Both the position numbers and the translations under genes were made by a program. Source: Lunularia cruciata (Eukaryota; Streptophyta; Marchantiopsida; Lunulariales; Lunulariaceae). From it: a DNA stretch of 64,000 nt. The stretch covers positions 46,973,493 through 47,037,492 of the forward strand of contig OX419759.1 of the NCBI GenBank assembly GCA_948567375.1. The letters run 5' to 3'. Numbering within the stretch: position 1 is the stretch's first letter; each line of letters opens with the position of its first letter. The notes under the pieces were generated by a model, which worked only from the letters and a program-made list of their open reading frames with translations, was not told the DNA's origin and searched no databases. Below are positions 43,310-54,462 of the stretch, piece by piece.

Positions 43310-43780
43310 ATGGAGGATCATCAAGAGTGGAAATTGAGATTATGCAAGGTTCCCCAAGGGTTTGAGGTGATTGTAGGGGTGGATTTGAGAAAAAGAGAGT
43401 TTACAATAGAATTTGAAGAGAGTGTTGAGAGGATCCAAAAACCTACACCACTTGGAGGAAAGAGTGAGTCTAAGTGCTTTTTGTGTGGAGAGAAGGGACA
43501 TAAGGCAAGTTCATGTCTATTGACCTTTGAGAGCAAGAGATTGAGGGAAAGGCGAGGCTTACTTGACTTGGGTTTGCATGTTGGACCTTCTTCACCAAGA
43601 TTGGGAGGGAGAAGATCTAAGACCAAGGAGTTGTGTAAGGTTTGTGGAGTTGAAGGACTTCCAAAGGACATGAGTATAGTGGAGTAAAAGCACTTTTGGA
43701 AACTTTGGTGAAGGATCTTAGAGAGAGTCTGAGTACAACTACAGAAATACTACCACCTTCATCAGCTAGTTCTCAAGATT
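43310..43780 (+). pseudogene. Extra zinc-knuckle ORF upstream of gag in C (ORF-b)
   Basis: Open from ATG 43310 to 43687, with a one-base deletion after GVEGLPK; the D copy (55530-55793) shows the frame continuing to PPSSTSSQD. Features: a basic/acidic N part (GFEVIVGVDLRKREF), a perfect CX2CX4HX4C knuckle CFLCGEKGHKASSC (43480-43521), a basic linker RRGLLDLGL..RRSK, then a second Cys/His cluster CKVCGVEGLPK (in D completed by GHEC). This is separate from the gag knuckle in 44015-45772. Upstream ORFs of unknown role occur in some plant Ty3/Gypsy lineages such as Ogre; whether this one is related is inference. Confidence 0.6.
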
Positions 43781-43784
43781 AGTG

Positions 43785-43949
43785 ATGGAGATAATCTTTC
43801 AACTTATGGATAAACTATCCATGAGAGTTAGATTAATATGCACTCTAGGATTTGATGTTGCTATAGAAATTTTGGAGCAACCTGAACCTTTTGTGTTCCC
43901 TAGAGTGGATTATTCTCAGATGGTGTTAGTCATGTATATACTTTATTAG
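43785..43949 (+). CDS. Small ORF just after ORF-b (ORF-c)
   Basis: 54 codons, ATG 43785 to TAG 43949, starting about four bases after the frame end of ORF-b. It encodes MEIIFQLMDKLSMRV and LEQPEPFVFPRVDY..YILY; the latter is similar to the end of ORF-a. In D the same ORF (55796-55960) has a TAA. The close spacing suggests termination-reinitiation or that ORF-b and -c were once one frame. No known domain. Confidence 0.4.
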   Translation: MEIIFQLMDKLSMRVRLICTLGFDVAIEILEQPEPFVFPRVDYSQMVLVMYILY

Positions 43950-44014
43950 TAATAGAGTGAGAGAAAAGAAAAGAGAAAAAATATTGAGAGAAAGAAAGAA
44001 AGTGAGAGGTTAAG

Positions 44015-45772
44015 ATGGGGAAACTTCCGGTTTTCTTTCACAAGGATGGAGAAGATGTGGAGGCCTTTGTGAGAGACTTCAAGGGAGCTTGCAAAGGAAA
44101 CAATGAGAGGAGGAAGAATGAGTGGGTCTCATTATTACCAGATTTCTTTGAGGATGCATCACTTACATGGTATGAGTCAGAATACCAAAAGAGAGAGAGG
44201 AGAGATGGGGAAGAGGAGTCTTGGGAGACTTTGACTTCAACACTCATTGAGAACTTTCTTCCTGATGAGAGTTATGAGAGATTGATGAGTGAGGTTACAT
44301 TTCTCAAGCAAGGAGAAGGAAAGAAAGTGAAAGTCTATGTGGAAAGAGTGGAAAAGTTAGAGTCCAGATTTCATATAGTGTTGAGGAAGGGTGGGGATGA
44401 TGTGGAGACTACTATGATTGGCATAGGGGCCATGCTCACCAAGAATTTTGTGGGAGTATTGAGACCACAAATTAGAAGCAAGGTGAGATATGAGAAACCT
44501 TCTTCCAAGGTTGAAGCTATCAAGATCGCAATTTGTATGGAGGAGAGTTTGGAAGGGGATGAGAGTGATTTGGTGGTGAAGGAGGTTGTGCATCCTCCTC
44601 AAGGCTACAAGTATGGTGGAACTTCTGATACTTTGGTGACAAGGGTTGAACCACAAGTAGTAGTTGCTCTAGTTCTTGCACCTCCACCAAAAGATCCACT
44701 CCAAACCATCACAGAACAACTTGCGGATCTCAAGATCAATGTGGTGCAACTATGGGAGAAGAGAGAGGTGGATCAGAATGTAGGGAGAGGGCCTAGGAGT
44801 TATGGAAACTATTCATATAGAGGAGGCCAACCAGCCAAAAATTTCAATGATAGAAATTGTTTTGGTTGTGGAGGAAGAGGCCATATCCAAAGGAATTGCC
44901 CAAATTCCACTTACCATGGAGGAAGGGGTTATGAGGGAGCCAATAGAGGGAAAGAGGGAGGTAGTGAAACCCAAGTGGCTCCTAATCCCAACAAAGGTAA
45001 GGGGATAGCATCCATAGATGTGGTTGAGAGCAAGTATGAGAAGGGAGAGTGCTCAAACTCCAAGGGTCTTAATTTGGAGCTTTTGGCACAAGAGAAGAAG
45101 AGAGCTCGTTTTGCAGAAGATGTTCACTCTTCTCAAGGATTTACTTCAAGCAAGGATACTCCTATGTCTACTAGGAGCACTTGCACCTCAACACCATCAA
45201 CAACAAAGACTCCAAGGAAGAAGTTGGGGATGGAGGAATTCTTGATCTCAAAGCAACAATGGAACTACAATGTGTTGGAGGATATTGGTAGTCACAAGGC
45301 TAACATCACAGTGGGCCAATTAATTGCTTTGAACCCTACCTTGAGAAAGGAGCTTAGAGGTGGTTTGAGTTCTACAAGGAGCAAGAAGAAGAAGAAGGCA
45401 AAAGCTCCAGTATCAATGGGGGTGGTGGATGCCAAGCCAGCACCATGGGAGGCTTGTGAATATGCCTCCAAGATTGATGTGAGAGTGAATGGTCACAACA
45501 TCAAGGATGCATTGGCTGATGGAGGATTAGCAATGAATGTCATGTCAAAAAGTTTGATGAAGAAGTTGGGTATGATACGCTCAAGACTTTCAACATTTGT
45601 GGTAAGCATGGCAAACAAGCAACAAGTTCGACTAGTAGGGGTGATGGATAAAGTGGTAGTTTCAGTTATGGGAGTTCAAAATCTCATGACTTTCCAAGTC
45701 TTGAAGGATTCAAGCTATGACTTACTTCTTGGGAGGCCATGGTTGAGAGCAGCACGCACAACTGATTGGTGA
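44015..45772 (+). CDS. Gag-protease of element C
   Basis: 585 codons open from ATG 44015. Residues ~1-170 are a retrotransposon gag domain (WVSLLPDFFEDASLTWYESE, LIENFLPDESYERLMSEV). The knuckle CFGCGGRGHIQRNC (CX2CX4HX4C) is at ~281-294. A Ser/Thr-rich linker and KKKKKAK precede the protease at ~485-585: VNGHNIKDALADGGLAMNVMS, where the active site is normally D-[ST]-G, here DGG (the D copy also reads DGG, so it is a lineage feature or shared loss), and YDLLLGRPWL. Translation ends at TGA 45770-45772 at a Trp-Trp position; pol follows in the same frame after the stop. Gag forms particles; the protease cleaves the polyprotein. Confidence 0.85.
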   Translation: MGKLPVFFHKDGEDVEAFVRDFKGACKGNNERRKNEWVSLLPDFFEDASLTWYESEYQKRERRDGEEESWETLTSTLIENFLPDESYERLMSEVTFLKQGEGKKVKVYVERVEKLESRFHIVLRKGGDDVETTMIGIGAMLTKNFVGVLRPQIRSKVRYEKPSSKVEAIKIAICMEESLEGDESDLVVKEVVHPPQGYKYGGTSDTLVTRVEPQVVVALVLAPPPKDPLQTITEQLADLKINVVQLWEKREVDQNVGRGPRSYGNYSYRGGQPAKNFNDRNCFGCGGRGHIQRNCPNSTYHGGRGYEGANRGKEGGSETQVAPNPNKGKGIASIDVVESKYEKGECSNSKGLNLELLAQEKKRARFAEDVHSSQGFTSSKDTPMSTRSTCTSTPSTTKTPRKKLGMEEFLISKQQWNYNVLEDIGSHKANITVGQLIALNPTLRKELRGGLSSTRSKKKKKAKAPVSMGVVDAKPAPWEACEYASKIDVRVNGHNIKDALADGGLAMNVMSKSLMKKLGMIRSRLSTFVVSMANKQQVRLVGVMDKVVVSVMGVQNLMTFQVLKDSSYDLLLGRPWLRAARTTDW

Positions 45773-48700
45773 CACAAAGGGTACTTGAGGATTGGGCCAT
45801 CAAACCATAGAGTCACAGTTCCTATGACTAACACCACCAACACGTCAGATTCAAATACACCATCTTCCGATTATTGGGAATCAGATTCTGAAGAAGGAGC
45901 TTCAGGTGTGGACACAAGCATGGAAGAGGAGACTTCCACCAAGGAGGATGAATCTGAATCTGATTCAGATGTGTATCCTTTGTGTGCTACGGATTTTGCA
46001 CCTAAGCCAAAGGTTTTGAAGGACCCAAATAAATCACTATTGACACTTGATGAGGTAGAGAGAAGGTTATCTACCCTGAAGTATGGTCCAAATGTTACCA
46101 AGGAGGGGAAGGTGAGATTTGAGGAGATGTCTGCAAGTTCATCCATGTGTTTGCTTTTAGTTACAAGGATTTGAAGGAAGTCACCTTGGAGGAGCACAAG
46201 ATAGAGGTGGAGTCACATGCAAGACCAATCCGCCAAAAGCAACGTTGCATTAGCCTACCAATATCTTTGGTTTTGAAGGAGGAGATTGATAAGCTCAAGG
46301 AGGCTGGATTTATCTTTGAGGTGGAGAATTCAGAATAGGTGTCTCCAATTGTCATTGTAAAGAAAAAGAATGGTAAGCTTTGGGTATGTGTGGATTACAA
46401 GAAGCTCAATGCTGTTACCAAGAAAGACTACTACCCATTGCCATTCATTGATGAGATCTTGGAGGAGGTTGCAGGTCATGAGCGTTACAATTTTGGAGAT
46501 GGTTATAGTGGATACAACCAAATCAAGATTGCACCAGAGCATCAACAACTCACCACGTTCACCACACCTTGGGGAACTTACGCTTTCAAGTCATGCCTTT
46601 TGGGCTTTGCAATGCTCCAGCCACATTCCAACGGTTCATGAACAAGGTATTTGAACCTTTCATTGGGAAATTTGTGAGAGACTTCATTGATGACTTTTGT
46701 GTCTATGGGAGCAAGGAGGAGCACTTTGAGCACCTAATCAAAGTCTTGCAACACTTGGATGAGGCAAATGCATCACTTAACCCAGAGAAGTGCATTTTTG
46801 GATGCGAAGAAGGTCAACTTTTGGGGCACATCATCTCCAAGGATGGAATAGCAGTTGATCCTGAGAAGGTGAGGAAAATCTCAGACCTTCCATTCCCTTC
46901 AAGCTTAACAAAGTTACGCCAATTCTTGGGGATGGTTGGATACTATAGGAGGTTTATCTTCTCATTTTCCAACAAGGCTTATGCATTGACCATCTACATG
47001 AAGAAGGGTGTAGATTACATGGTGATTTTGGAGGACAAGGAGGCTCTCAAAGCTTTTGAGGAGCTCAAGCAATCCCTTGTTGTAGCTCCAATTCTTGCTA
47101 AACCTGATTGGAGTAAGCCTTTCATCCTCTACACTGATACTTCTAATGTAGCTATAGGATGCACTCTTAGTCAATTAGACCAAGATGGGCATGATCATCC
47201 AATAGCTTATGCTAGTAGGCAGATGGTTTCAGCAGAGAAGAACTACTCTGTCACAGAGAGAGAAGGGTTGGTAGTGATCTTTGGTCTCAAGAAGTTTAGA
47301 CACTACTTGATTGGAGTGAAAGCCACCATTGTCACGGATCACAAGGCTTTGAAGTACATCTTCAACAAGCCTAATGTTGAAGGGAGACTAGCAAGGTGGA
47401 TGATACTCTTGTCTGAGTATGACTACACCATTGAGGATAGGCCAACAAAGAAATATGCAAATGCTGATTTGTTATCTAGAGCCTATGATCATGATGGAGA
47501 TGAGCCAGTGGATGATTCCTTCCCGGATGAGGAGCTCATGACAATCTCAGTCACTCAAGAGGTTCCAATGGAGTACAAGGAGATTGTGGATTTTGTGACA
47601 AGAGGTAACTATCCAGAAGGGATGCATGCTAGGGAGAGGAAGGCCCTTGCAGCAAGATCTAGACCTTACACAATGGTGGCGGATATTCTTTTTCACCAAG
47701 GAGCAGATGGTCTACTTCGAAGAGCAGTGGGTAAGGAAGAGTCTATCCTACTCATAAAGGAGTTTCATGAAGGTTTAGTATGTGGAGGACACTTTGCAGG
47801 AAAGGTGACTGCTTTCAAGATTCTAGATGCAGGTTACCATTGGAGAGGGATTTTCAAGGATTGTCTTGATTATTGCAAAACTTGTCATGTTTGTCAAGCT
47901 TTTGCTAGAAAGTCTACATCCACTCCACCACTTAGATCAATTCCATTGCTAGGACTTTTTGAGAAGTGGGGAATTGATTTTGAAGGTCCTATCAATAGAA
48001 CCCCAAGGAACAATTGGTACATTGTGGTAGTTACTGATTACCTTACCAAGTGGGTTGAGGCTAGACCATTGAGGGACAAGAATGAAGATGAAGTGGGTAG
48101 ATTTCTATATGAACGCATTATCACTAGGTTTGGATGCCCTTTGGAGTTGGTTTCTGATAGAGGAAGAGAGTTTACAAGAAGCATTACTACAGCCATGCTA
48201 CAACATTTCTCTATCACACATAGAGTAACTACATCCTATAAGCCAAATTCCAATGGCTTGGCAGAGAGAACCAATCAGACCTTGTGCATGATGTTGGCCA
48301 AAGATGCAGAAATGGAGGGGGCTAAACATCATTGGGACAAGAGGATTCATGCAGTTTTGTGGGAGTATAGGACAACCATGAAGACTTCCACCGGATATTC
48401 TCCATTTCAATTGGTGTATGGTATTGAGTCTACCTTACCTATTCACTTTGATCTTCTTAGCTTCCAAAGCATTCATAGGAGATTGAAGAAAGCACAAGGA
48501 GGTGATGTAGAGAAGTCAAGGAAGGATCAACTCATGGAGTTGGAAGAGGCAAGAGTAGTTGCTATGGTTCGAGTGGAGCAAGCCCAAAGGAAACAAAAGG
48601 AGAGCTATGACAAGAGGCAAGGCAAGAAGAAGGTTGAGCCTTTCAAAGAGGGTGATTGGGTAATGTTGTTTGATTCCATTTGATTCAAGAGAGTGCAAAA

Positions 48701-48838
48701 GAAGTTTTTGCCTAAGTACTTTGGACCTTTCATAGTGGAGAAGGTGTGGGGAAATTACACCTATGATCTCAAGGAGTTGGGAGGAAGACACTTTGATAGT
48801 ATTAACCATGATAAGTTGAAGATGTACCATAGAAGGTA
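45773..48838 (+). pseudogene. Pol (RT, RNase H, integrase) of element C
   Basis: An acidic linker (EEGASGVDTSMEEETS, 45785-46174) leads to RT. There is a frameshift near 46120, TAG at 46336-46338 in place of Trp, and a one-base deletion near 46590. Then a 704-codon open part (46569-48683) carries VMPFGLCNAPATFQRF, catalytic FIDD (RDFIDDFCVYGS), RNase H (FILYTDTSNVAIGC, TDHKALKY), the integrase zinc module (H..H, CKTCHVCQ) and the D,D-35-E core (WGIDFEGPIN, LVSDRGREF, GLAERTNQT). TGA at 48681-48683 interrupts the C-terminal region (KVEPFKEGDWVM...), which continues to 48838. No chromodomain or env-like ORF follows. Confidence 0.88.
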
Positions 48839-48875
48839 GAGAGACCTTCATTTTGAGGACAAAGTGAAAACTTAG

Positions 48876-48887
48876 TTCGGGGGTAAA
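48876..48887 (+). promoter_or_regulatory. Polypurine tract of element C
   Basis: CGGGGGTAAAGG-type purine run directly before the 3' LTR. Confidence 0.65.
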
Positions 48888-49579
48888 GGTAACACCCATT
48901 TGTGCATGTGTGTGGTATTATGATATTTAGCTTGGTATTACAAGTACTTAAGAGATATTACTTATATAGAGATAAAGGATGGTTCTATATTAGTCATGGT
49001 TAGCTAAATTTAGTCATAGCTAAGATAGAGGGGACCTTACTTTAGAGGAAGTAGAAAAGATGAGCACCACTATTTTGGATTTTAGTGTGTTGACTTGGTA
49101 TTATTCCTAGGTGTTTGTCTTTGAGGAAAGAGTTGAGAACTCTTGGGCCCGCAAGCCTTTTTGTTTTGGATTCTTCTTTAGTCCAAGGATAGCCCATGTG
49201 AAGGAATCCTTGACTTAGTGGTTGGGTCAAGATAAGACCACATGCTTAGGGGAATATGCCCATGTGAATGGATATTCCTTTCTACTTTTTGACTTTACTT
49301 GACTTTTAGTCTAGTAAGTTGAGTTATTGCGGTAATTAGTAACTTTGGTACGTAATTATTTCACAAGTATATAAGCAAGGGGTGAGGAGGTACTCATCAT
49401 CCTTTCATTTGCAACTATCTCTCTCTCATTGAGTTCTCTAGTGAGCAATGTCTTGAGTCTTGGAGTGTTAGCCTTGGAGGAGTATGATGGAGTTGGGGTT
49501 CCTTGCCTTCTTATTCCATGGTGCGCTACCATAATAGCCATCAAAGGTTCATCCTGAGTGAGAGACAGCCCGGCTCACA
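48888..49579 (+). repeat. 3' LTR of element C
   Basis: 692 bp, same length as the 5' LTR; starts GGTAACACCC (first T changed to G) and ends CCCGGCTCACA. Confidence 0.88.
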
Positions 49580-50400
49580 AACCATCAATGATAAGAGCAT
49601 GTAGAGAGAGCACCATTTCAAGAATAAGAAGAGCAAATCTGATTTCTCAAACCCAAGGTGTTTGAAGACAAGAACTTCTAAGGCATAATGGAGAATTTTG
49701 TGTTTGACTCTGAATGTATTTTGAAGCTACAAATCTTCAAGATGAAAGGAGACAAATTCTCTTGGCTTCAAGCTTATTGGATGGAGTGGCAAAAATATGG
49801 TGGCGGTTCCAAGTGGAGCAAGTTGAATTGCAATTTTTTGCTCCAATCTCAACATATGAAGAATTCAAGAGTGCAATAATTGGGCAATTCCAAGCTATAG
49901 ATGCCACACAAGCCACACAAGATATTCTATAGAGTTGAAGTAGATTGATTCCATAAGAAGTTATATCACTCAATTCTAGAACACCATAATGTAAATTCTA
50001 GATATGTTAGAAAGTGAAGTTCTAGATAAATTTTTGAGGGTTTTAAAGTCATGCACCAAATTGAAAGTGATGATGCAAGAGCCCAAACACTTGGAAGAAG
50101 CCAGACAGTTGGCTAAGCACTTTTATTCCTTGGTCGTAACAACTTGGTCTCAACCTTGATCTTCACAACACTTGCCAACACACTACACATAGATAGAGAA
50201 GTTGGCGCACATTGAGATTGGTGCCATCCAACAGAGATCACTTGTCACAACAAGAGAAAGACAACAAAAAAATGGTGGTTACTTTTATTATTTCCAAATT
50301 GGACATCACATTGTTAAATGTCCATTCAAGAATAGACGACCCCAACAAATTGCCCAAATAGAGTTTGTGGAGTGTGATGATCATGATAATGAAGAATCCT
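49580..50400 (+). pseudogene. Gag continuation of chromovirus B
   Basis: Homologous to the A gag in broken frames: ENFVFDSECIL, YFEATNLQDERRQILLASSLLDGVAKIWWRF (read in two frames), FKSAIIGQFQAIDA. The zinc knuckle near 50275-50320 is degraded: GYFYYFQIGHHIVKC, where the first two Cys have become Tyr. Many indels and stops. Confidence 0.75.
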
Positions 50401-50431
50401 AGTACTCTAATTCAAGCCACCTACTAGGAAC

Positions 50432-50820
50432 TTGATTAGTTCCAATGGGATTGAAGGCTCAACCTATGCAAATTTACTTTACTTGCAAGGTATGATATCT
50501 GATTGTGGTTGTAGGATTTTGGTTGATTTTGGAAGTTCAAAGAATTGCATATCCATGCAATTAGTAAAGGAATTAGGTATTCCTATCAAGCCAATAATTA
50601 AAAGTAGCTTGATGATGGCGGATGGTAGAAAGGGTTTTGCATTCTACATCTTGTTACATTCAAAATTGGGAAGGAGTATTTAGAATGTATGAGGTTTGTA
50701 GAGGCACCTCTAAACTATGATATCATTCCAGGTTTACCTTGGCTTGACCATCATAAGGTTCAATTGATTGGACCCAACAGAAAATTCAAGTACAACACCA
50801 AGGTAGGAATAATTGATTAG
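50432..50820 (+). pseudogene. Protease of chromovirus B
   Basis: SNGIEGSTYANLLYLQGMIS and RILVDFGSSKNCIS; the active-site Asp-Ser-Gly has become Asp-Phe-Gly. SSLMMADGRKGFAF follows, then a frameshift. Matches 7125-7520 of A. Confidence 0.8.
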
Positions 50821-50879
50821 GTTATCTAGCACCTTTGAGTAAGACACCTAAGAATAGTCAATCCCAAGATTGGAAGTTT

Positions 50880-52380
50880 ATCAGTAACACAACCATAGAA
50901 TAAACTTTGGAGGAAGATAAGCCTATCTTTGTGGTGTGGATTAAGCCAATTGTGCATTGAGAATTTGATGAGCACCAAAAGCCTCATTAAGCAATGGCTA
51001 ATCAAATAGTTCAAGAGTTTGGAAATGTGTCTCCAAATGATTTGCCAAAGAGATTATTATCTGATTATGGTATGCTCTTCAAGATTGAGTTATTGCCAAG
51101 AAGTAATCCAATGAGTAGATCAATCTATTAGCTCTCACCAAAGGAGTATAACAAGCTTTGAATAATATTGATGGAGTTGTTGAAGAAGAATTTCTTACAA
51201 GATAGTACATCTCCCTGGGGAGCATTGATATTATTTGTTCCCAAGAAGATGGAGTACTTTGCTTTTATATTGATTACCATGGCTTCAATCAAAAAATAGT
51301 TAAGAATGCATTTTCCTTGCCTTGAATTGATGACTTGCTTGATCAATTGAGTGGAGCATGATACTTCTCCAAGTTGGATTTCCAAAGCAACTATTAGCAA
51401 ATTCTTACTAATAGAGAGGATGTGCAAAAGAATGCCTTTCACACAAGGTATGGGCATTTTGAATGGAGAGTTTTACCTTTTGGGCTCACTAATGCTCCAT
51501 TAGTCTTCATGGATCAGGTGCATCAAGTGTTGGATGGGCTAGTAGATTGCTACGTGGTGGTATTCTTGGATGATATGTTAATCTATAGTAAGACAAAGGT
51601 AGAACACAAAAATCATGTGCAAGAAGTCCTAAGATGGCTATGCCAATAGAAGTTTGTCTCTTGTCTTTCAAAGTGTGTCTTTTGTAGAAGGAACTTACCT
51701 TCTTAGGTCATATGATCTCATCAAAGGAGATCAAGGTGGACAAGGAGAAATCAAGGCCATTATTGATTGGCCTATTACAAAGCATGCTACAAAAGTGTAG
51801 GCAATCATTGAATTGGCAAGTTTTTATCAACAATTTATCCACTATTATGCTCATGTGGCCGCACCATTGCCCGACCTCTTGGGAAAGGCCTCAAGCTTTC
51901 ATTGGACCACCAAGCACAAAGAAGTATTCTACAAACTGAAACATATGGTGTCTAAAAGACCCATTCTTCAATCATATGGTCCTCAACTACCTTGTGTGGT
52001 TGATTTTGATGCTTCTAATTTTGCCATTGGAATTATGTTGTATGGAATTGTGTTGTAGTAGGAATTTCTAGATAGATTACATCCCATTGCCTTTGTATCT
52101 CACTAACTAAACACCACAAAAAGGAATTCCTTTATTCAAGATCAAGAACAACTAGCAATGATATATGTCACCTAGGTATAGAGGTATTATCTCTTGAGAA
52201 AAAAATGATCATGCACACCAATCATAAACCCTTGTTGCACACATTATATTTGGAGCACATGAAGAGTTGATATCATTGATGGGAGGAAAAATTGTAGCTA
52301 TTTGAACTCAAACTAGAGTACAAACCTAATAGGTTCCATGTCATCCTTGATGCCCTATCATGACAAACTGATTCCAAAAC
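50880..52380 (+). pseudogene. RT and RNase H of chromovirus B
   Basis: The readable palm portion is 51422-51649: [20 protein letters not shown] and VVFLDDMLIYSKTK (catalytic FLDD present). The connection and RNase H start are at 51813-52058 (YYAHVAAPLPDLLGK, VVDFDASNFAIG); later RNase H is frame-broken to ~52380. Same order as A at lower integrity. Confidence 0.8.
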
Positions 52381-53768
52381 TCCTCCTCTCATCATAGTGG
52401 AAATTATAACAATGCAAGTCAACTTACAAGTTCAAATCAAGTTTAGGATAGCTTTACAACAAGACCCTTTCTTTCACATGGTACAAGGTCATCTTGCAAC
52501 ACATGATAAGGAATAAAACACCTTCTTCTTCAAGGAAAGCCTTCTATTTTATAAGAACCAGATCTAAGTTCCAACCAAAGGTGATCTATGACTTGTGCAC
52601 CTTCAAGAAGCCCATGGTTGGTAAGCCCATTGGTAACAATTGGTAAGCCCATTGACTTACCAATTTTTGGTATATGGGTATGGACAAGACCTTGAGTACC
52701 ACTCAACATAAATGGTGGTGGCCCAACATGGCACGATGTTTGAGAGTTTGTTTGATCTTGTGAGAACCGCCAATACAACAAGGCCAGCAACCAAAACCCC
52801 AATGGACTCCTTCAACCACTTTCCATCTCATTGACCAATGTGAGCTTAGATCTCATCACATCATTGCCCAAGATAAAGCAAGGTCATATAATAGTTGTGG
52901 TGTCAATAAGCTTAGTAAGCAATTCTATTTGGCACCAACTTTTGATATAGTGGATGTTCCAACATTGGCCCAAATCTACTTTGATAATATCTTCAAGTAT
53001 CATGGGATGCCTCAAATACTCATCTCCAACCGTGATCCTTGATTCACCAAAAAAGATTGGCAAGCACTCTTCTACCTACTTGACACCAAGCTTGCATTGC
53101 TTATCATCCTCAAATTGATGGACAAACCAAACATTCAATTTGAACCTTGGAGGGTATGCTTTGTGTCTTTGTCAACATTCACCATACCAATTGGGATGAA
53201 TGTCTTGCAGCTATTGAGTTTACCTACAATAATTCCAAACGAGCAAGTACCAAATTCTCTCCCTTCCTTAATTTTGGCCAAGATTCACTTGTTCAAGATT
53301 CTTTCCTTGCTCCTCTTCCATCTCATGTCCTTCATACTTCCACCTTCTTGACCATAATATCCCAATCTGTACAACAAGACAAATCTCATCTCCTTGTTAT
53401 GTAAAATCATCTAAAACAATACTCAGACCAACATTATTGTGCTCTTACCTTTCAACTTGGTGATAAGTTCCATGCTTTCTTCTAGTAACCTATCCCTCCC
53501 ACTTCATAACCAAATTCATAAACTTGCTCCTAATTGGATAGGTACATTTGATGTCACCCAAATCATTTCTCCGGTTGCTTATCAACTTGCCTTACCTTGT
53601 CAGATGTGAATCCACCCTATCTTTCATGTTTCCAAGTTGAAACCCTTTGTTTCTAATCCATCTTCCTTCTCCACTCATGTCCAACCCCTCCTCTTCCCAT
53701 CCCTATCAATGATCATGAGGAGTATGAAGTTGATCATATCCTTGCCTATTGCTACATTCAACATGGTC
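52381..53768 (+). pseudogene. Integrase and start of chromodomain of chromovirus B
   Basis: Pieces of the zinc module, the core (ISLVSNSIWHQLLI in broken frames; IHHTNWDECLAAIEFTYNNS) and the C-terminal region (HTSTFLTIISQSVQQ, SVLIPILKTFPLFPVAYQLAL-like with stops) are readable. The end, EYEVDHILAYCYIQH at ~53715-53765, is the first part of the chromodomain, cut by the LTR of D at 53769. Confidence 0.75.
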
Positions 53769-54462
53769 TGTAACACCCATTTGTGCATGTGTGTGTGGTA
53801 TTATGATATTTAGCTTGGTATTACAAGTACTTAAGTGATATTACTTATATAGAGATAAAGGATGGTTATATATTAGTTATGGTTAGCTAAAGTTAGTCAT
53901 AGCTAAGATAGAGGGGACCTTACTTTAGAGGAAGTAGAAAAGATGAGCACCACTATTTTGGATTTTAGTGTGTTGACTTGGTATTATTCCTAGGTGTTTG
54001 GCTTTGAGGAAAGAGTTGAGAACTCTTGGGCCCCCAAGCCTTTTTGTTTTGGATTCTTCTTTAGTCCAAGGATAGCCCATGTGAAGGAATCCTTGATTTA
54101 CTAGTTGGGTCAAGATAAGACCACATGCTTAGGGGAATATGCCCATGTGAATGGATATTCCTTTCTACTTTTTGACTTTACTTGACTTTTAGTCTAGTAA
54201 GTTGAGTTATTGCGGTAATTAGTAACTTTGGTACGTAATTATTTCACAAGTATATAAACAAGGGGTGAGGAGGTACTCATCATCCTTTCATTTGCAACTA
54301 TCTCTCTCACATTGAGTTCTCTAGTGAGCAATGTCTTGAGTCTTGGAGTGTTAGTCTTGGAGGAGTATGATGGAGTTGGGGTTCCTTGCCTTCTTATTCC
54401 ATGGTGCGCTATCATAATAGCCATCAGAGGTTCATCTTGAGTGAGAGACAGGCCGGTGCACA
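53769..54462 (+). repeat. 5' LTR of element D
   Basis: 694 bp; TGTAACACCC ... GGCCGGTGCACA; near-identical to the C LTRs. Confidence 0.9.

Larger units (their letters stand above)
41759..49579 (+). mobile_element. Ty3/Gypsy element C with extra 5' ORFs
   Basis: 7821 bp, two 692-bp LTRs (41759-42450, 48888-49579) that look nearly identical, a primer site with GTTGCCGGG, three small ORFs upstream of gag, gag-protease (44015-45772) and pol (to 48838). There is no chromodomain after integrase. The primer site and extra 5' ORF resemble the non-chromovirus Tat/Athila-type side of Ty3/Gypsy; this is inference. Inserted in the gag of B. The near-identity of the LTRs indicates a recent insertion, although pol already has one frameshift at each of two places and two stops. 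No perfect target duplication was found (left AGACC, right AAACC at best). Confidence 0.9.
40878..53768 (+). mobile_element. Decayed chromovirus B (same family as A), split by elements C and D
   Basis: 5' LTR 40878-41427, primer site, gag start (41680-41758), then element C (41759-49579), then gag, protease, RT, RNase H and integrase (49580-53768), then element D from 53769, which cuts the chromodomain. The gag joins across C: the left side ends ...AAATCAAGCACC..AGACC and the right side resumes with AGAATAAGAAG, both aligning to consecutive parts of element A. The 3' LTR lies beyond the window. Coding is far more decayed than in A. Confidence 0.85.

Noticed and set aside
41754-49584. A clean target duplication for element C
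   Set aside because: Flanks are AGACC on the left and, at best, AAACC on the right, needing a shifted LTR end and one mismatch; not convincing.
48888-54462. The LTRs at 48888-49579 and 53769-54462 as an LTR pair of one element
   Set aside because: They flank chromovirus B coding DNA, whose own LTR and primer site differ. They are better explained as the 3' LTR of C and the 5' LTR of D.
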